Shown one piece after another: positions 36,192-44,419 of a stretch of 64,000 bases of DNA. Under the pieces are notes generated by a model. It saw only the letters and a program-made list of their open reading frames with translations, had not been told where the DNA came from and ran no database searches. The DNA lies in contig JBKEDE010000013.1 in the NCBI GenBank assembly GCA_047975265.1, forward strand, positions 1-64,000, in the 5' to 3' direction. The translations under genes and the position numbers were made by a program. The stretch is from UJ101 sp047975265. GTDB taxonomy: Bacteria > Bacteroidota > Bacteroidia > Flavobacteriales > UJ101. The stretch's first letter is position 1; the number at the start of each line of letters is the position of its first letter.

Positions 36192-36253
36192 TTTTAGTGT
36201 TTAAAAAACACTTATCAAAATACACTAAAATATAATTAAATCATTTATATTTG
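36192..36253. promoter_or_regulatory. Palindromic operator candidate and promoter between pfkA and its divergent regulator
   Basis: TTTTAGTGT (36192-36200) and ACACTAAAA (36222-36230) are perfect inverted arms 21 bases apart. Inside them AGTGTTT-AAA-AAACACT (36196-36212) is a second, tight dyad, so the element AGTGT/ACACT occurs three times. The -7 box TATATTTG for the regulator follows at 36246-36253. Such sites are expected for a dimeric winged-helix regulator. The likely binder is the Nudix-HTH protein encoded next door. Confidence 0.55.
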
Positions 36254-36271
36254 TTAAAAAGTAAACAAGGT

Positions 36272-36985
36272 ATGAGTAAAAACACAGAAAATCTATTAGA
36301 TCTCTCCGTAGATTGTGTTGTTTTTGGCTTTGATAACGAGAAACTGAAATTATTAGTAATAGAACAAGAACGTGTTTCAGAAAATAAACCACCTCGAAAA
36401 GCTCTGCCTGGTGATTTGGTTTTTGAAAGTGAGAGTTTGGATAATGCCGCAACTCGAGTTTTAAAAGAATTGACCGGATTAAATGGTATTTATTTAAGAC
36501 AGTTTTATACTTTTGGAAATCCTGAGCGTATGCGTAATTTAAAAGATCAGGATTGGTTTCGAAAATTCAGGCAACATCCTAACTCCAGAGTTATTTCAGT
36601 GGCTTATTACTCATTGGTTAAAATGGAAGATTATCATTTAAGTCCTTCTTCTTTTGCTGAAAATGCTGAATGGATTAATATTGACGAAATACCCCAGTTG
36701 GCTTTTGATCATAATGAAATCGTAAATCGTGCTCTTGGAAAACTGCGTAAAGACACTCAAAACTATAATATTAGCTTCAAATTACTCCCCAATAAATTTA
36801 CTTTAGGACAACTACAGAAATTATATGAAGTAATCTTAAATAAAAAACTGGATAAGCGTAATTTTAGAAAGTCCATCCGGAAAATTGAAGAATTGATTCC
36901 TCTAAACGAAAAGCAAAAAAATGTAGATCATAAACCGGCACAACTTTTTATGTTTAGACAGTTAAATAAAAATATTCCTTTTTAA
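36272..36985 (+). CDS. Nudix-type transcriptional regulator (NrtR/AraR-like)
   Basis: From the ATG at 36272 the protein has 237 residues; a TTG upstream lies in the promoter box. Residues about 10-150 form a Nudix fold (VDCVVFGFDNEKLKLLVIEQ, PGDLV, then a degenerate Nudix box NAATRVLKELTGLNGI that lacks the full REUxEE catalytic set, with LKELTG in its place). Residues about 165-230 form a C-terminal winged helix (KFTLGQLQKLYEVIL and KLDKRNFRKSIRKI). This NrtR-like architecture senses NAD-linked metabolites or sugars in other bacteria. Divergence from pfkA-gapA suggests it regulates glycolysis here. The ligand is unknown. Confidence 0.85.
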   Translation: MSKNTENLLDLSVDCVVFGFDNEKLKLLVIEQERVSENKPPRKALPGDLVFESESLDNAATRVLKELTGLNGIYLRQFYTFGNPERMRNLKDQDWFRKFRQHPNSRVISVAYYSLVKMEDYHLSPSSFAENAEWINIDEIPQLAFDHNEIVNRALGKLRKDTQNYNISFKLLPNKFTLGQLQKLYEVILNKKLDKRNFRKSIRKIEELIPLNEKQKNVDHKPAQLFMFRQLNKNIPF

Positions 36986-37042
36986 AAATACAATATGATA
37001 TCTATCATAATTTAAAATAGTTAAGAATTAATATACGAATCT

Positions 37043-37140
37043 TATCTTTGTAATGTCGTTCTTGTTCTCATAACTTTTAGTTGCCTTTAATTTTTAAAGG
37101 TTTTAGTTAAAAAACCAAGTTGAAGAAACTTGGTTTTTTT
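37043..37140 (+). ncRNA. Candidate small RNA or independent transcript with two hairpins
   Basis: A TATCTTTG box (37043-37050) matches the -7 element. It is followed by about 85 bases holding two hairpins: CCTTTAA/TTAAAGG (37084-37100) and AAAACCAAGTT/AACTTGGTTTT (37111-37137), the latter with a T tract. No gene follows on this strand, since the next gene is convergent. The second hairpin may only be the terminator of the regulator gene or of the helicase, so the RNA call is tentative. No -33 TTTG element is clear. Confidence 0.3.
37111..37140. terminator. Strong terminator hairpin between the regulator and the helicase gene
   Basis: Arms AAAACCAAGTT (37111-37121) and AACTTGGTTTT (37127-37137) close a 5-base loop and lead into a T run on the plus strand and an A-derived T run on the minus strand. 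It lies at the 3' end of the helicase gene, whose stop begins at 37139, and 125 bases after the regulator stop. Confidence 0.75.
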
Positions 37141-38548
37141 ATTCTGTAAAATGTTCTTTTTTAAAACCCAATAAATAAATTTTCTTCTTAGCCCGTGTAA
37201 AAGCGGTATAAATCCATCTCAAATAATTTTCATCGATACACTCTGTATAGGGTTGTTCTACAAAAACATGATCCCACTGCCCGCCCTGAGCTTTATGACA
37301 CGTTACTGCGTAAGCATATTTGACTTGAAGAGCATTAAAATACGGATTTTTCTTTACTTTTTTAAAACGTTTGTATTTAGTAGGTTCATCTTGATAATCC
37401 TCCATCACTTTTTCATACAATTGATTGCTTTGTTCATAAGAAAGTCCCGGTGTTTCGGCTTGAATTGTATCTAAAATCAAAACGGTATTAAATGCAGGCT
37501 CATCCGGATAATCAGGTAATGCTATTTTCACTTCGGCAAATTGAAAACCATACAAGAATTTTATATTTATAACTTTTTCAATTTCAATAACTTCTCCATT
37601 TGCAATAAACCCCGGTTTTGAAGTTTGAGGCAACCAATAATAATTATTTTTTAAAACCATTAACCGGTCTCCTTTCTCTATCATTTCTTCACGCGACAAA
37701 ATCCGTTTTCGTATTTGTTCGTTGTACATATTTGCTCTTTTGTTGGAACGTACCACGATTAATGTTTCATCTATATTTTGCGTTAAATTACTCACCAAAG
37801 CGTTTTCAACGTCATAACCGTCGGTAAATCGTTCAAAATCAATTTTTGATGTATCAAGTTGCAAGTCATAAATTCGTTCTGTGACTGATTTTCGAATACG
37901 CGTGGCATTTTTTATTATGGTAGAAGATTCCTCTTGACGCACAACTTCTGTCAGTTCAAAATTATCTACTTCTTTGCAATAATTAAAATTAACATAATGC
38001 TGATCCAAGGCAGGACTTATTTCTAAATGAACCGGTGGCAATTGAGCTACGTCTCCTATGAACAATATTTTATTTTGTGATTTTAATTGAAAAATATATT
38101 GAAACAAATCATCCATCAAAGCTCCTCCTGATATTCCTTTTGAATTTACCGACTGATTTGTTATCATGGACGCTTCATCAATAATAAACAATGTGTTTTT
38201 TAATTTGTTTTTTTTTAACGAAAATGCTACTCCGTTTTTATCATTTTTAATAAGATAAATATGACTGTGAATGGTGAATGCTTTTTTTCCTGAATAATTA
38301 CCCAAAACTTTGGCAGCTCTTCCTGTCGGAGCTAAAAGAACTACATTGTATTTGGTTTTCCGTAATGTTTTTACAATAGCTTTTGTCAAGCTGGTTTTTC
38401 CGGTTCCCGCATATCCTTTTAAAATAAATACTTCTTTGTTTTTATCTGAGATGAATTGGGAGAATTTTTCGAAAAAACTAAATTGTTCTTTTGTGGGTTC
38501 AAAACTAAACTGTAACAAGAGTTCGGATTTAATAACATCTGGAGTCAT
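37139..38548 (-). CDS. RecD-like ATP-dependent DNA helicase
   Basis: A 469-residue superfamily 1 helicase. Walker A is GYAGTGKTSLT near residue 45, Walker B is LFIIDEASMI near 130, and the C-terminal UvrD_C_2 part contains VKYAYAVTCHKAQGGQWDHV and RWIYTAFTRAKKKIYLLG. The size, smaller than RecD2 (about 700 aa), fits the compact RecD-like helicases of Bacteroidota. It probably unwinds DNA in repair. The 5'-3' polarity is assumed from the family. It is divergent from the gene at 38647 with a promoter-like TAGTTTTG at 38595-38602 for the latter. Confidence 0.88.
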   Translation of the reverse strand: MTPDVIKSELLLQFSFEPTKEQFSFFEKFSQFISDKNKEVFILKGYAGTGKTSLTKAIVKTLRKTKYNVVLLAPTGRAAKVLGNYSGKKAFTIHSHIYLIKNDKNGVAFSLKKNKLKNTLFIIDEASMITNQSVNSKGISGGALMDDLFQYIFQLKSQNKILFIGDVAQLPPVHLEISPALDQHYVNFNYCKEVDNFELTEVVRQEESSTIIKNATRIRKSVTERIYDLQLDTSKIDFERFTDGYDVENALVSNLTQNIDETLIVVRSNKRANMYNEQIRKRILSREEMIEKGDRLMVLKNNYYWLPQTSKPGFIANGEVIEIEKVINIKFLYGFQFAEVKIALPDYPDEPAFNTVLILDTIQAETPGLSYEQSNQLYEKVMEDYQDEPTKYKRFKKVKKNPYFNALQVKYAYAVTCHKAQGGQWDHVFVEQPYTECIDENYLRWIYTAFTRAKKKIYLLGFKKEHFTE

Positions 38549-38646
38549 ATTTCAAAAATAGCCAAAATATTTCTTTTATAACTGAAAAAAATTGTAGTTT
38601 TGTTTTCTGTGAAAGTTAAGTTTTAAAATAATATAACTATTTATTT

Positions 38647-39357
38647 ATGAACAAAGGTTTAAGAGTTGGTTTGCAGTTATTTTTATTAATAGGAGCTTCG
38701 TTAATTGCTTATTTTGGATGGAAAAGTGTAAATGAGCCTGTACAGTTCGATAAAGAACGTGATGAAAAATACATTGAAGTTATTCATAAAATGAGAGAAA
38801 TCCGTGATGCACAAATTGCCTACCGTGATTATCATAACCAATATGCTCCCACATGGGATGACTTAATTTCTTTTATCGACACTGGAAAATATGTTGTGTT
38901 GGAAAAGAAAGATATAAAAGTGATGAAAACACAACGTGGATTAACCTACGAAGGAACCGAAACCGTAATAGATACTTTGGATATTGTTCCGTTAAAGGAC
39001 TCTCTATTTAAAAAATATAAAAATGCCTCAAAAGCAACCATTAATGAATTGCGTTACATTCCCGGATTACAAGAAAAAAAAGAATTTGAAATAGAATCTA
39101 CGTTAGATGAAAAGTACGACAGCTTGAACGAACGTAACATCCGCACAATTCGCTTTGAGGTTCGTGCTCCAAAAAGAGACTTGTTAAACGCCTTGGATGA
39201 TTATGACCCTTTTTATATAGAAAGAGAAATCAATGCTGAAAAAGGCATTAAAGATTCCATCTTGAAAGTAGGTTCTTTATATGTTAATTCTACCGATGGA
39301 AATTGGCCAAAATCATACGACCTTATGGTTGATGATATGTATAAAAAAAAGAAATAA
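38647..39357 (+). CDS. Hypothetical membrane-anchored protein beside DUF3822/RsmD
   Basis: A 236-residue protein with one N-terminal transmembrane anchor (about 7-24, VGLQLFLLIGASLIAYFGW) and a large soluble domain outside. The region after the helix, KYIEVIHKMREIRDAQIAYRDYHNQY then PTWDDLISFIDTGKY, looks somewhat like the pseudopilin layout in which a helix continues into a globular domain, but no prepilin cleavage motif is visible. The C-terminus is Lys-rich. I do not recognise a named domain. It lies 29 bases ahead of the DUF3822 gene. Confidence 0.7.
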   Translation: MNKGLRVGLQLFLLIGASLIAYFGWKSVNEPVQFDKERDEKYIEVIHKMREIRDAQIAYRDYHNQYAPTWDDLISFIDTGKYVVLEKKDIKVMKTQRGLTYEGTETVIDTLDIVPLKDSLFKKYKNASKATINELRYIPGLQEKKEFEIESTLDEKYDSLNERNIRTIRFEVRAPKRDLLNALDDYDPFYIEREINAEKGIKDSILKVGSLYVNSTDGNWPKSYDLMVDDMYKKKK

Positions 39358-39386
39358 TTTTCTTTTAAAATCATTCTATCGACAAA

Positions 39387-40133
39387 ATGACTTTTAATAC
39401 TATTGATACATTATCCATTCACCTTAATGTGGATGGATTTTCTTTTTATTTTTTTGAAAAAGACCAGCCTCTAATAACCAAAAAGAATTTTTTTGTTGAA
39501 ACCCAACCTATCCAAAATTATATCGATGTATTGATTAAATCTGTTAAAGAAGAAAAAACCGAACATTTTTCTAAAATCAGACTTCTTTTCTCTAACAAAC
39601 TGTTTACTTTAATTCCCAATGAAATCTATAACGAAAACAGAATTTCAGATTACATCGAATTTAATAGCTTTTTGCTTCCCAATGACCCTATTGAATCTAA
39701 ACTCATACAAGAATTAGATATTCAGTTTCTGTACAGTTACCTCGAACCTGTTGAAATTGAAATAAAAAGACTCTTTCTCGAAAAGGAAATTGAAGTTTTG
39801 CACAGTGGTATTTCTCTTATACAACAATTAAATGCTTTTTCGTCTGAGATAGCGTTTTTTGCCTGGTTTAATTTTTCCAGTATTGAACTGCTTTATTTTA
39901 AAAATCAAAAACTTATATTTTATAATTATTTTGATACATATTCTAAAGAAGATATTATTTATTATATTTTATTTACTGCCCAACAACTTAACATGGACGT
40001 TAATAAAGAACGATTACACTTGTTGGGAAACATAGAAAATCATAGTGAAACCATTGTCATGATGAAAAAATATATTCGCCATGTAAAAATCGGGATTGAT
40101 GAAAATATTACGTTCAAAGATTTTGTACTCTAA
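39387..40133 (+). CDS. DUF3822 family protein
   Basis: A 248-residue soluble protein. It begins TIDTLSIHLNVDGFSFYFF and has features of the DUF3822 family, which folds like the actin-type ATPase superfamily and is usually encoded next to rsmD in Bacteroidota, as here. The mid-section FFAWFNFSSIELLYFKNQKL is typical. Its function is unknown; a link to rRNA methylation is only contextual. Its stop TAA overlaps the rsmD ATG by one base (TAATG). Confidence 0.8.
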   Translation: MTFNTIDTLSIHLNVDGFSFYFFEKDQPLITKKNFFVETQPIQNYIDVLIKSVKEEKTEHFSKIRLLFSNKLFTLIPNEIYNENRISDYIEFNSFLLPNDPIESKLIQELDIQFLYSYLEPVEIEIKRLFLEKEIEVLHSGISLIQQLNAFSSEIAFFAWFNFSSIELLYFKNQKLIFYNYFDTYSKEDIIYYILFTAQQLNMDVNKERLHLLGNIENHSETIVMMKKYIRHVKIGIDENITFKDFVL

Positions 40134-40678
40134 TGCGGATTATTTCGGGAAAATATAGAGGAAAACGTTTAACAGCTCCTAAAAATTTACCTGTTCGACC
40201 CACTACCGACATGGCAAAAGAGTCACTATTCAACATCTTAAATAACCGCTATTATTTTCAAAATATTCGTGTTTTAGATTTATTTTCAGGAACCGGAAAT
40301 ATAAGCTACGAATTTGCCTCACGAGGAACAATGGATATAATTTGTATCGACCAAAATTTTCATTGTATTAAATTCATCAAAAAAATAATATCAGAGTTGT
40401 CTCTTGAAAAAGAAATCACACCTGTTAAAAGTGATGTTTTTAAATTTTTGAGGAATCATCAGTCTTCCTACAATTTAATTTTTGCTGATCCTCCATACGA
40501 TTTTTCAAAAGAACAATATCACTCTATTCCTGATTTAATTTTTCAAAACCGTTTACTTTATGAAGACGGTTTATTGGTTATCGAGCATTCTCCTTATACT
40601 GAGCTTTCACAACATCCTCACTTTATGGAACAAAGGAAATACGGAAGTGTATGTTTTAGTTTTTTCAATAATCTGTGA
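40133..40678 (+). CDS. rsmD: 16S rRNA (guanine-966-N2)-methyltransferase
   Basis: A 181-residue protein of usual RsmD length. It begins MRIISGKYRGKRLTAP, then has PTTDMAKESLFNIL, the SAM motif VLDLFSGTGNISYEF, and the catalytic NPPY-type segment as ADPPYDF. RsmD methylates G966 of 16S rRNA with SAM. It is coupled to DUF3822 by TAATG and is convergent with the metallophosphoesterase gene, 5 bases away. Confidence 0.95.
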   Translation: MRIISGKYRGKRLTAPKNLPVRPTTDMAKESLFNILNNRYYFQNIRVLDLFSGTGNISYEFASRGTMDIICIDQNFHCIKFIKKIISELSLEKEITPVKSDVFKFLRNHQSSYNLIFADPPYDFSKEQYHSIPDLIFQNRLLYEDGLLVIEHSPYTELSQHPHFMEQRKYGSVCFSFFNNL

Positions 40679-40683
40679 ACTTT

Positions 40684-41175
40684 TTACCTAACATACTCTA
40701 TGACATACAAATCAAAAATGCGTTCTTTTTCAATTTTAAATTTCAGCATGGTTCTGACTTTATGAAAACCCTGTTTCCCTATTGCTCCGGGATTCATGTA
40801 CAGTAACCCTAATTTTGAATCCGGCATGACTTTTAAGATATGAGAATGTCCACAAACCAATAATTTAGGAGGATTTTTTTTCAACTCATTACGAATATCT
40901 CCATCATAACGATTGGGATATCCTCCAATATGAGTAATCCACACGTCCACCGCTTCACACATAAAACGATTATTCAGTGGAAATTCACTCCTTATTTCCG
41001 TTCCATCAACATTTCCGTAAACAGCACGAAAAGTTCCATATTTTTTTAACTCATCCGAAACGCTTATGTTTCCTATATCTCCTGCATGCCAAATTTCATC
41101 TGCTTCTTTAGCATGTCTGATTATTTCTTCTCCTAAGTAGCCATGCGTATCTGAAAGTAATAAAATGTTTTTCAT
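40684..41175 (-). CDS. YfcE/MJ0936-type metallophosphoesterase
   Basis: From the ATG at 41175 (an upstream TTG adds 3 residues) the protein has 163 residues. Metal-binding motifs are in order: LSDTHG (8-13), HAGDIG, YGNVDG and CGHSH, then MNPGAIG. These belong to the small calcineurin-like phosphodiesterases related to YfcE. Its natural substrate is unknown; family members hydrolyse model phosphodiesters. It is divergent from truA with a 51-base gap. Confidence 0.9.
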   Translation of the reverse strand: MKNILLLSDTHGYLGEEIIRHAKEADEIWHAGDIGNISVSDELKKYGTFRAVYGNVDGTEIRSEFPLNNRFMCEAVDVWITHIGGYPNRYDGDIRNELKKNPPKLLVCGHSHILKVMPDSKLGLLYMNPGAIGKQGFHKVRTMLKFKIEKERIFDLYVIEYVR

Positions 41176-41226
41176 AAAATACAAATTTATTTTTCTTCTT
41201 ACCTTTGCCTGATAAAATTACAAAAA

Positions 41227-41970
41227 TTGAGATATTTTATAGAATTAGCATACGATGGAACACATTATCATGGCTGGCAAACTCAGCCTAATGCTATTTC
41301 TGTACAAGAAACTACCGAAAAATGTCTTTCCGTTTTACTTTCTTCTACCATTAAAATTACCGGAGCAGGAAGAACCGATTCAGGTGTTCATGCCAAACAA
41401 ATGTTTGCCCATTTTGATTGGGAAAAACCTTTAACAGAAGATTTTACTGTTCGCATGAACAATTTTTTACCCAAAGACATTGTCATCAAAGCTATTTTTC
41501 CTGTTAAAGAAGAGGCTCATGCCCGTTTTGATGCTCTTTCTCGAAAATACAATTATTATATTTCTTTAAAAAAAAATCCTTTTAATTATCATTCCTCTTG
41601 GCAATTTTCAAAAATAAATTTAACTCTTAATTTGATGAATCAGGCAGCACAAATATTACAAGAATATACCGATTTCACAAGTTTTTCAAAATTACATACC
41701 GATGTAAAAACCAATGATTGTAAAATTTTCAAAGCTGAATGGACTTTTGTAGAAAAAGATCTAATTTGTTTTGAAATCATAGCAGATCGTTTCTTACGCA
41801 ACATGGTTAGAGCCATTGTAGGAACTTTAGTTGAAGTAGGAAAAAATAAATTATCTTTAGATGAGTTTAGAGCAATCATCAAAAGCAAAAACCGAAATAA
41901 TGCCGGTGTCTCAGCTCCTGCAAAAGGACTTTTTTTGGTTAAAATCAATTATCCTGATACGATTAAATGA
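41227..41970 (+). CDS. truA: tRNA pseudouridine(38-40) synthase
   Basis: A 247-residue protein, normal for TruA, which isomerises uridines 38-40 of the tRNA anticodon arm. It opens with RYFIELAYDGTHYHGWQ, and the catalytic Asp lies in GRTDSGVHAKQ. The C-terminal RFLRNMVRAIVGTLVEVG motif is intact. The start is TTG at 41227: homologues begin at exactly this point and no in-frame ATG is near. A TACCTTTG box (41200-41207) supplies a plausible promoter. The last 4 bases overlap the ABC exporter gene (ATGA). Confidence 0.94.
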   Translation: MRYFIELAYDGTHYHGWQTQPNAISVQETTEKCLSVLLSSTIKITGAGRTDSGVHAKQMFAHFDWEKPLTEDFTVRMNNFLPKDIVIKAIFPVKEEAHARFDALSRKYNYYISLKKNPFNYHSSWQFSKINLTLNLMNQAAQILQEYTDFTSFSKLHTDVKTNDCKIFKAEWTFVEKDLICFEIIADRFLRNMVRAIVGTLVEVGKNKLSLDEFRAIIKSKNRNNAGVSAPAKGLFLVKINYPDTIK

Positions 41971-43715
41971 ATTCGATAAGAAAAAATATCATACAAAAAT
42001 TAGCCGAGTATCCTTTACGATACAAAGGGTTATTTTTCATCACTATTTTAATTGCTTTATTTAGTTCATGGGCTTCTTCTTACCGCCCAAAATTGGTTAG
42101 TGATGTAATTGATATTGCTATTCCTAATAAGAACTCGGAATTGTTGCTGGAAGGTATCTATATAATTGCCGGCATTATTCTACTGGAAATCTTTTTACAA
42201 TTTATTTTCATCATCTTAGCCAATACTTTTGCACAAAATATCATACAAGATATTCGGGACGATTTATTTAAAAAACTCATTTACTTTAAGTTAAAGTTTT
42301 TTAACAACACGCCCAACGGTGTTTTAGTTACTCGGGTAGTTTCTGATATCGAAACTATTTCTACCGTTTTTAGTGATGGGTTAATCATGATTTTTGGAGA
42401 TGTTTTAAAAATATTTTTTGTTATTTTTATGATGTACACCATTAATTGGCAAATAGCCACTATCGTACTAATGATTATTCCGGTTATGATTATTTTAACC
42501 CGTTATTTTCAAAAATCTATACGAAAAACCTTTCAAGACGAACGATCATTATCTGCCAAGTTAAACAGCTTTGTTCAAGAACGCGTTTCAGGAATCCGTA
42601 TTATACAAATTTTTAACCGAGAAAAAGAAGAATTTGAAAAATTCAAAAAAATTAATACCGATCTGAAGGAAGCTAATATACGGACGGTTTTTTATTTTGC
42701 TATTTTTTTCCCTATTACAGAAATCATTTCATCCCTTGCCATCGGGCTTATTATTGTATATGGAGGCTACGCTGTTATAAATCAAACACCTATAAACGCC
42801 GGAGAAATTATTGCCTTTATTCTTTATATTCAAATGCTTTTTCGTCCTATGCGACAAATTGCCGACCGATTTAACAACATGCAACGAGGATTAGTAGGAG
42901 CAGAACGTGTCATAAAACTGATGGACACCCACGAAATAATTCCTGATTACGGAACAGTAAAGTTAGATCGTATAAAAGGAAATATTGAATTTGAAAATGT
43001 ACATTTTTCGTATGAAGAAGGGGAAGAAGTTTTAAAAGGTATTTCTTTTCAAGTTAAAGCAGGTGAAACAGTTGCTATTGTTGGTACTACCGGTGCTGGA
43101 AAATCAACCATTATCAATCTAATAACCCGTTTTTTTGATATAGATTCAGGAAAAATTACAATTGATGGTATTGATATTAAAGATATTCCGATTCAGACAC
43201 TAAGAGAAAAGATAGCGGTTGTTTTGCAAGATGTTTTTTTATTCAATGACACCATCTACCAAAATATAACACTTGGAGACACTACTATTTCAAAAGAACG
43301 AGTTATAAACGCCTCAAAAGACATTAAACTTCATCCATTTATTCAAAATCTACCTAACAAATACGATTATGAAGTTAAAGAACGAGGAGCAACGCTTTCT
43401 GTAGGACAACGTCAGTTGATTTCTTTTTTAAGAGCTTTGGTTTATAATCCTGATATTTTAATTCTTGACGAAGCCACATCATCCATTGACAATCAATCGG
43501 AACAATTAATACAAGAAGCAATAAAAAAAATAACCCAAAACCGTACTTCAATTATTATTGCACATCATTTGGTAACTATTCAGAATGCTGATAAAATTAT
43601 TGCTTTAGAAAATGGCATTATTAAAGAAACAGGAACACACCGTACACTTTTACAAAAACCAAACGGCTATTATAAAAAACTTTATGAAGCCCAATTCTCC
43701 ACATCCGATTTATAA
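41967..43715 (+). CDS. ABC exporter, fused permease and ATPase (multidrug/lipid type)
   Basis: A 582-residue half-transporter. Six transmembrane helices span about 20-310. The nucleotide-binding domain begins near 340 with Walker A GTTGAGKSTI, the signature LSVGQRQLISF, Walker B LILDEATSSID, and the switch His in IIAHHL. It would work as a homodimer or with an unseen partner. The family covers MsbA-like lipid and multidrug exporters, so the cargo cannot be assigned. The 4-base overlap with truA indicates translational coupling. Confidence 0.92.
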   Translation: MNSIRKNIIQKLAEYPLRYKGLFFITILIALFSSWASSYRPKLVSDVIDIAIPNKNSELLLEGIYIIAGIILLEIFLQFIFIILANTFAQNIIQDIRDDLFKKLIYFKLKFFNNTPNGVLVTRVVSDIETISTVFSDGLIMIFGDVLKIFFVIFMMYTINWQIATIVLMIIPVMIILTRYFQKSIRKTFQDERSLSAKLNSFVQERVSGIRIIQIFNREKEEFEKFKKINTDLKEANIRTVFYFAIFFPITEIISSLAIGLIIVYGGYAVINQTPINAGEIIAFILYIQMLFRPMRQIADRFNNMQRGLVGAERVIKLMDTHEIIPDYGTVKLDRIKGNIEFENVHFSYEEGEEVLKGISFQVKAGETVAIVGTTGAGKSTIINLITRFFDIDSGKITIDGIDIKDIPIQTLREKIAVVLQDVFLFNDTIYQNITLGDTTISKERVINASKDIKLHPFIQNLPNKYDYEVKERGATLSVGQRQLISFLRALVYNPDILILDEATSSIDNQSEQLIQEAIKKITQNRTSIIIAHHLVTIQNADKIIALENGIIKETGTHRTLLQKPNGYYKKLYEAQFSTSDL

Positions 43716-43804
43716 GTTGAAAACCTTTTATTTTAACATAAATTCACAAATTATAAACTATAAATGTCATAATTTTCCAATCACTCTATATATTTTATAA
43801 TAAC

Positions 43805-43839
43805 TTTGCTTTTTATTAACAAATTTTATTCTATATTTG
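43805..43839 (+). promoter_or_regulatory. Promoter candidate for the 43874 lipoprotein
   Basis: TTTG at 43805-43808 and TATATTTG at 43832-43839 match the Bacteroidota -33 and -7 elements with a 23-base spacer, at the long end of the accepted range. The lipoprotein ATG lies 34 bases further on. Confidence 0.5.
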
Positions 43840-43873
43840 CCCCATATTTAATTACATTTTAAAACTTAAAAGT

Positions 43874-44329
43874 ATGAAAAAGACATTATTAGCATTGTCA
43901 ATAATCGGATTAGTAGGATTAACATCTTGCAAAAAAACAGCAGAAGGTGTTGCTGAAGATGCAGCTAATGCAGTAGAAGCAACCGGAGACGCAGCAACTA
44001 ACGTTGTTGAAGGAACTGCCAATGCAGTAGAAGATACTGCTGAATCTGTAAAAGAATTAGTTTCTGGTATTCCAGCGACAGGAAATGAAAAAATTGATAC
44101 TTTTCTAAATGATGCTGAAGAGTATTTTAAACTTGCTAAAGAAGCATATGCTTCTAAAGATGCTACCAAATTAGCTGAAATTCAAAAATCAGGTGAGGAG
44201 TTTGCTAAAAAACAGCAAGAAATGGCTGCCGAATTTCAAAATTTACCTGCTGATGTTCAAACTAAAATAAACGAGTATTTTACCGCAAAGAGTAATGAAC
44301 TGATGGAGGCTGTGAAAACTGCTCAATAA
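43874..44329 (+). CDS. Ala-rich coiled-coil lipoprotein
   Basis: A 151-residue lipoprotein: signal peptide, lipobox LTSC (Cys about residue 19), then a Lys-Lys after the Cys. Residues 24-60 are a low-complexity AVEATGDAATNVVEGTANAV-type segment with repeated acidic-Ala motifs, and the C-terminal half is a helical region (YFKLAKEAYASKDATKLAE). The family is unknown; it may be a periplasmic or outer-membrane helical spacer. It stands alone between its own promoter and a strong terminator, and codon use (many GCA/GCT, GAA) suggests good expression. Confidence 0.78.
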   Translation: MKKTLLALSIIGLVGLTSCKKTAEGVAEDAANAVEATGDAATNVVEGTANAVEDTAESVKELVSGIPATGNEKIDTFLNDAEEYFKLAKEAYASKDATKLAEIQKSGEEFAKKQQEMAAEFQNLPADVQTKINEYFTAKSNELMEAVKTAQ

Positions 44330-44355
44330 ATTAAAAAAATATTTTAATTTAATAA

Positions 44356-44390
44356 AAAACCCGACGAAATAACGTCGGGTTTTCTTATTT
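44356..44390 (+). terminator. Strong Rho-independent terminator after the Ala-rich lipoprotein
   Basis: AAACCCGACG (44357-44366) pairs with CGTCGGGTTT (44373-44382) around a 6-base AT loop, followed by TTCTTATTTTT. The GC-rich stem is unusual for this AT-rich region. Confidence 0.85.
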
Positions 44391-44419
44391 TTGATTATCT
44401 TTTCTTAATATATTTATTC

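Noticed and set aside
43852..44169. Minus-strand Ser/Ala-rich frame of 105 residues
   Set aside because: Shadow of the Ala-rich lipoprotein gene at 43874; no initiator context or family.
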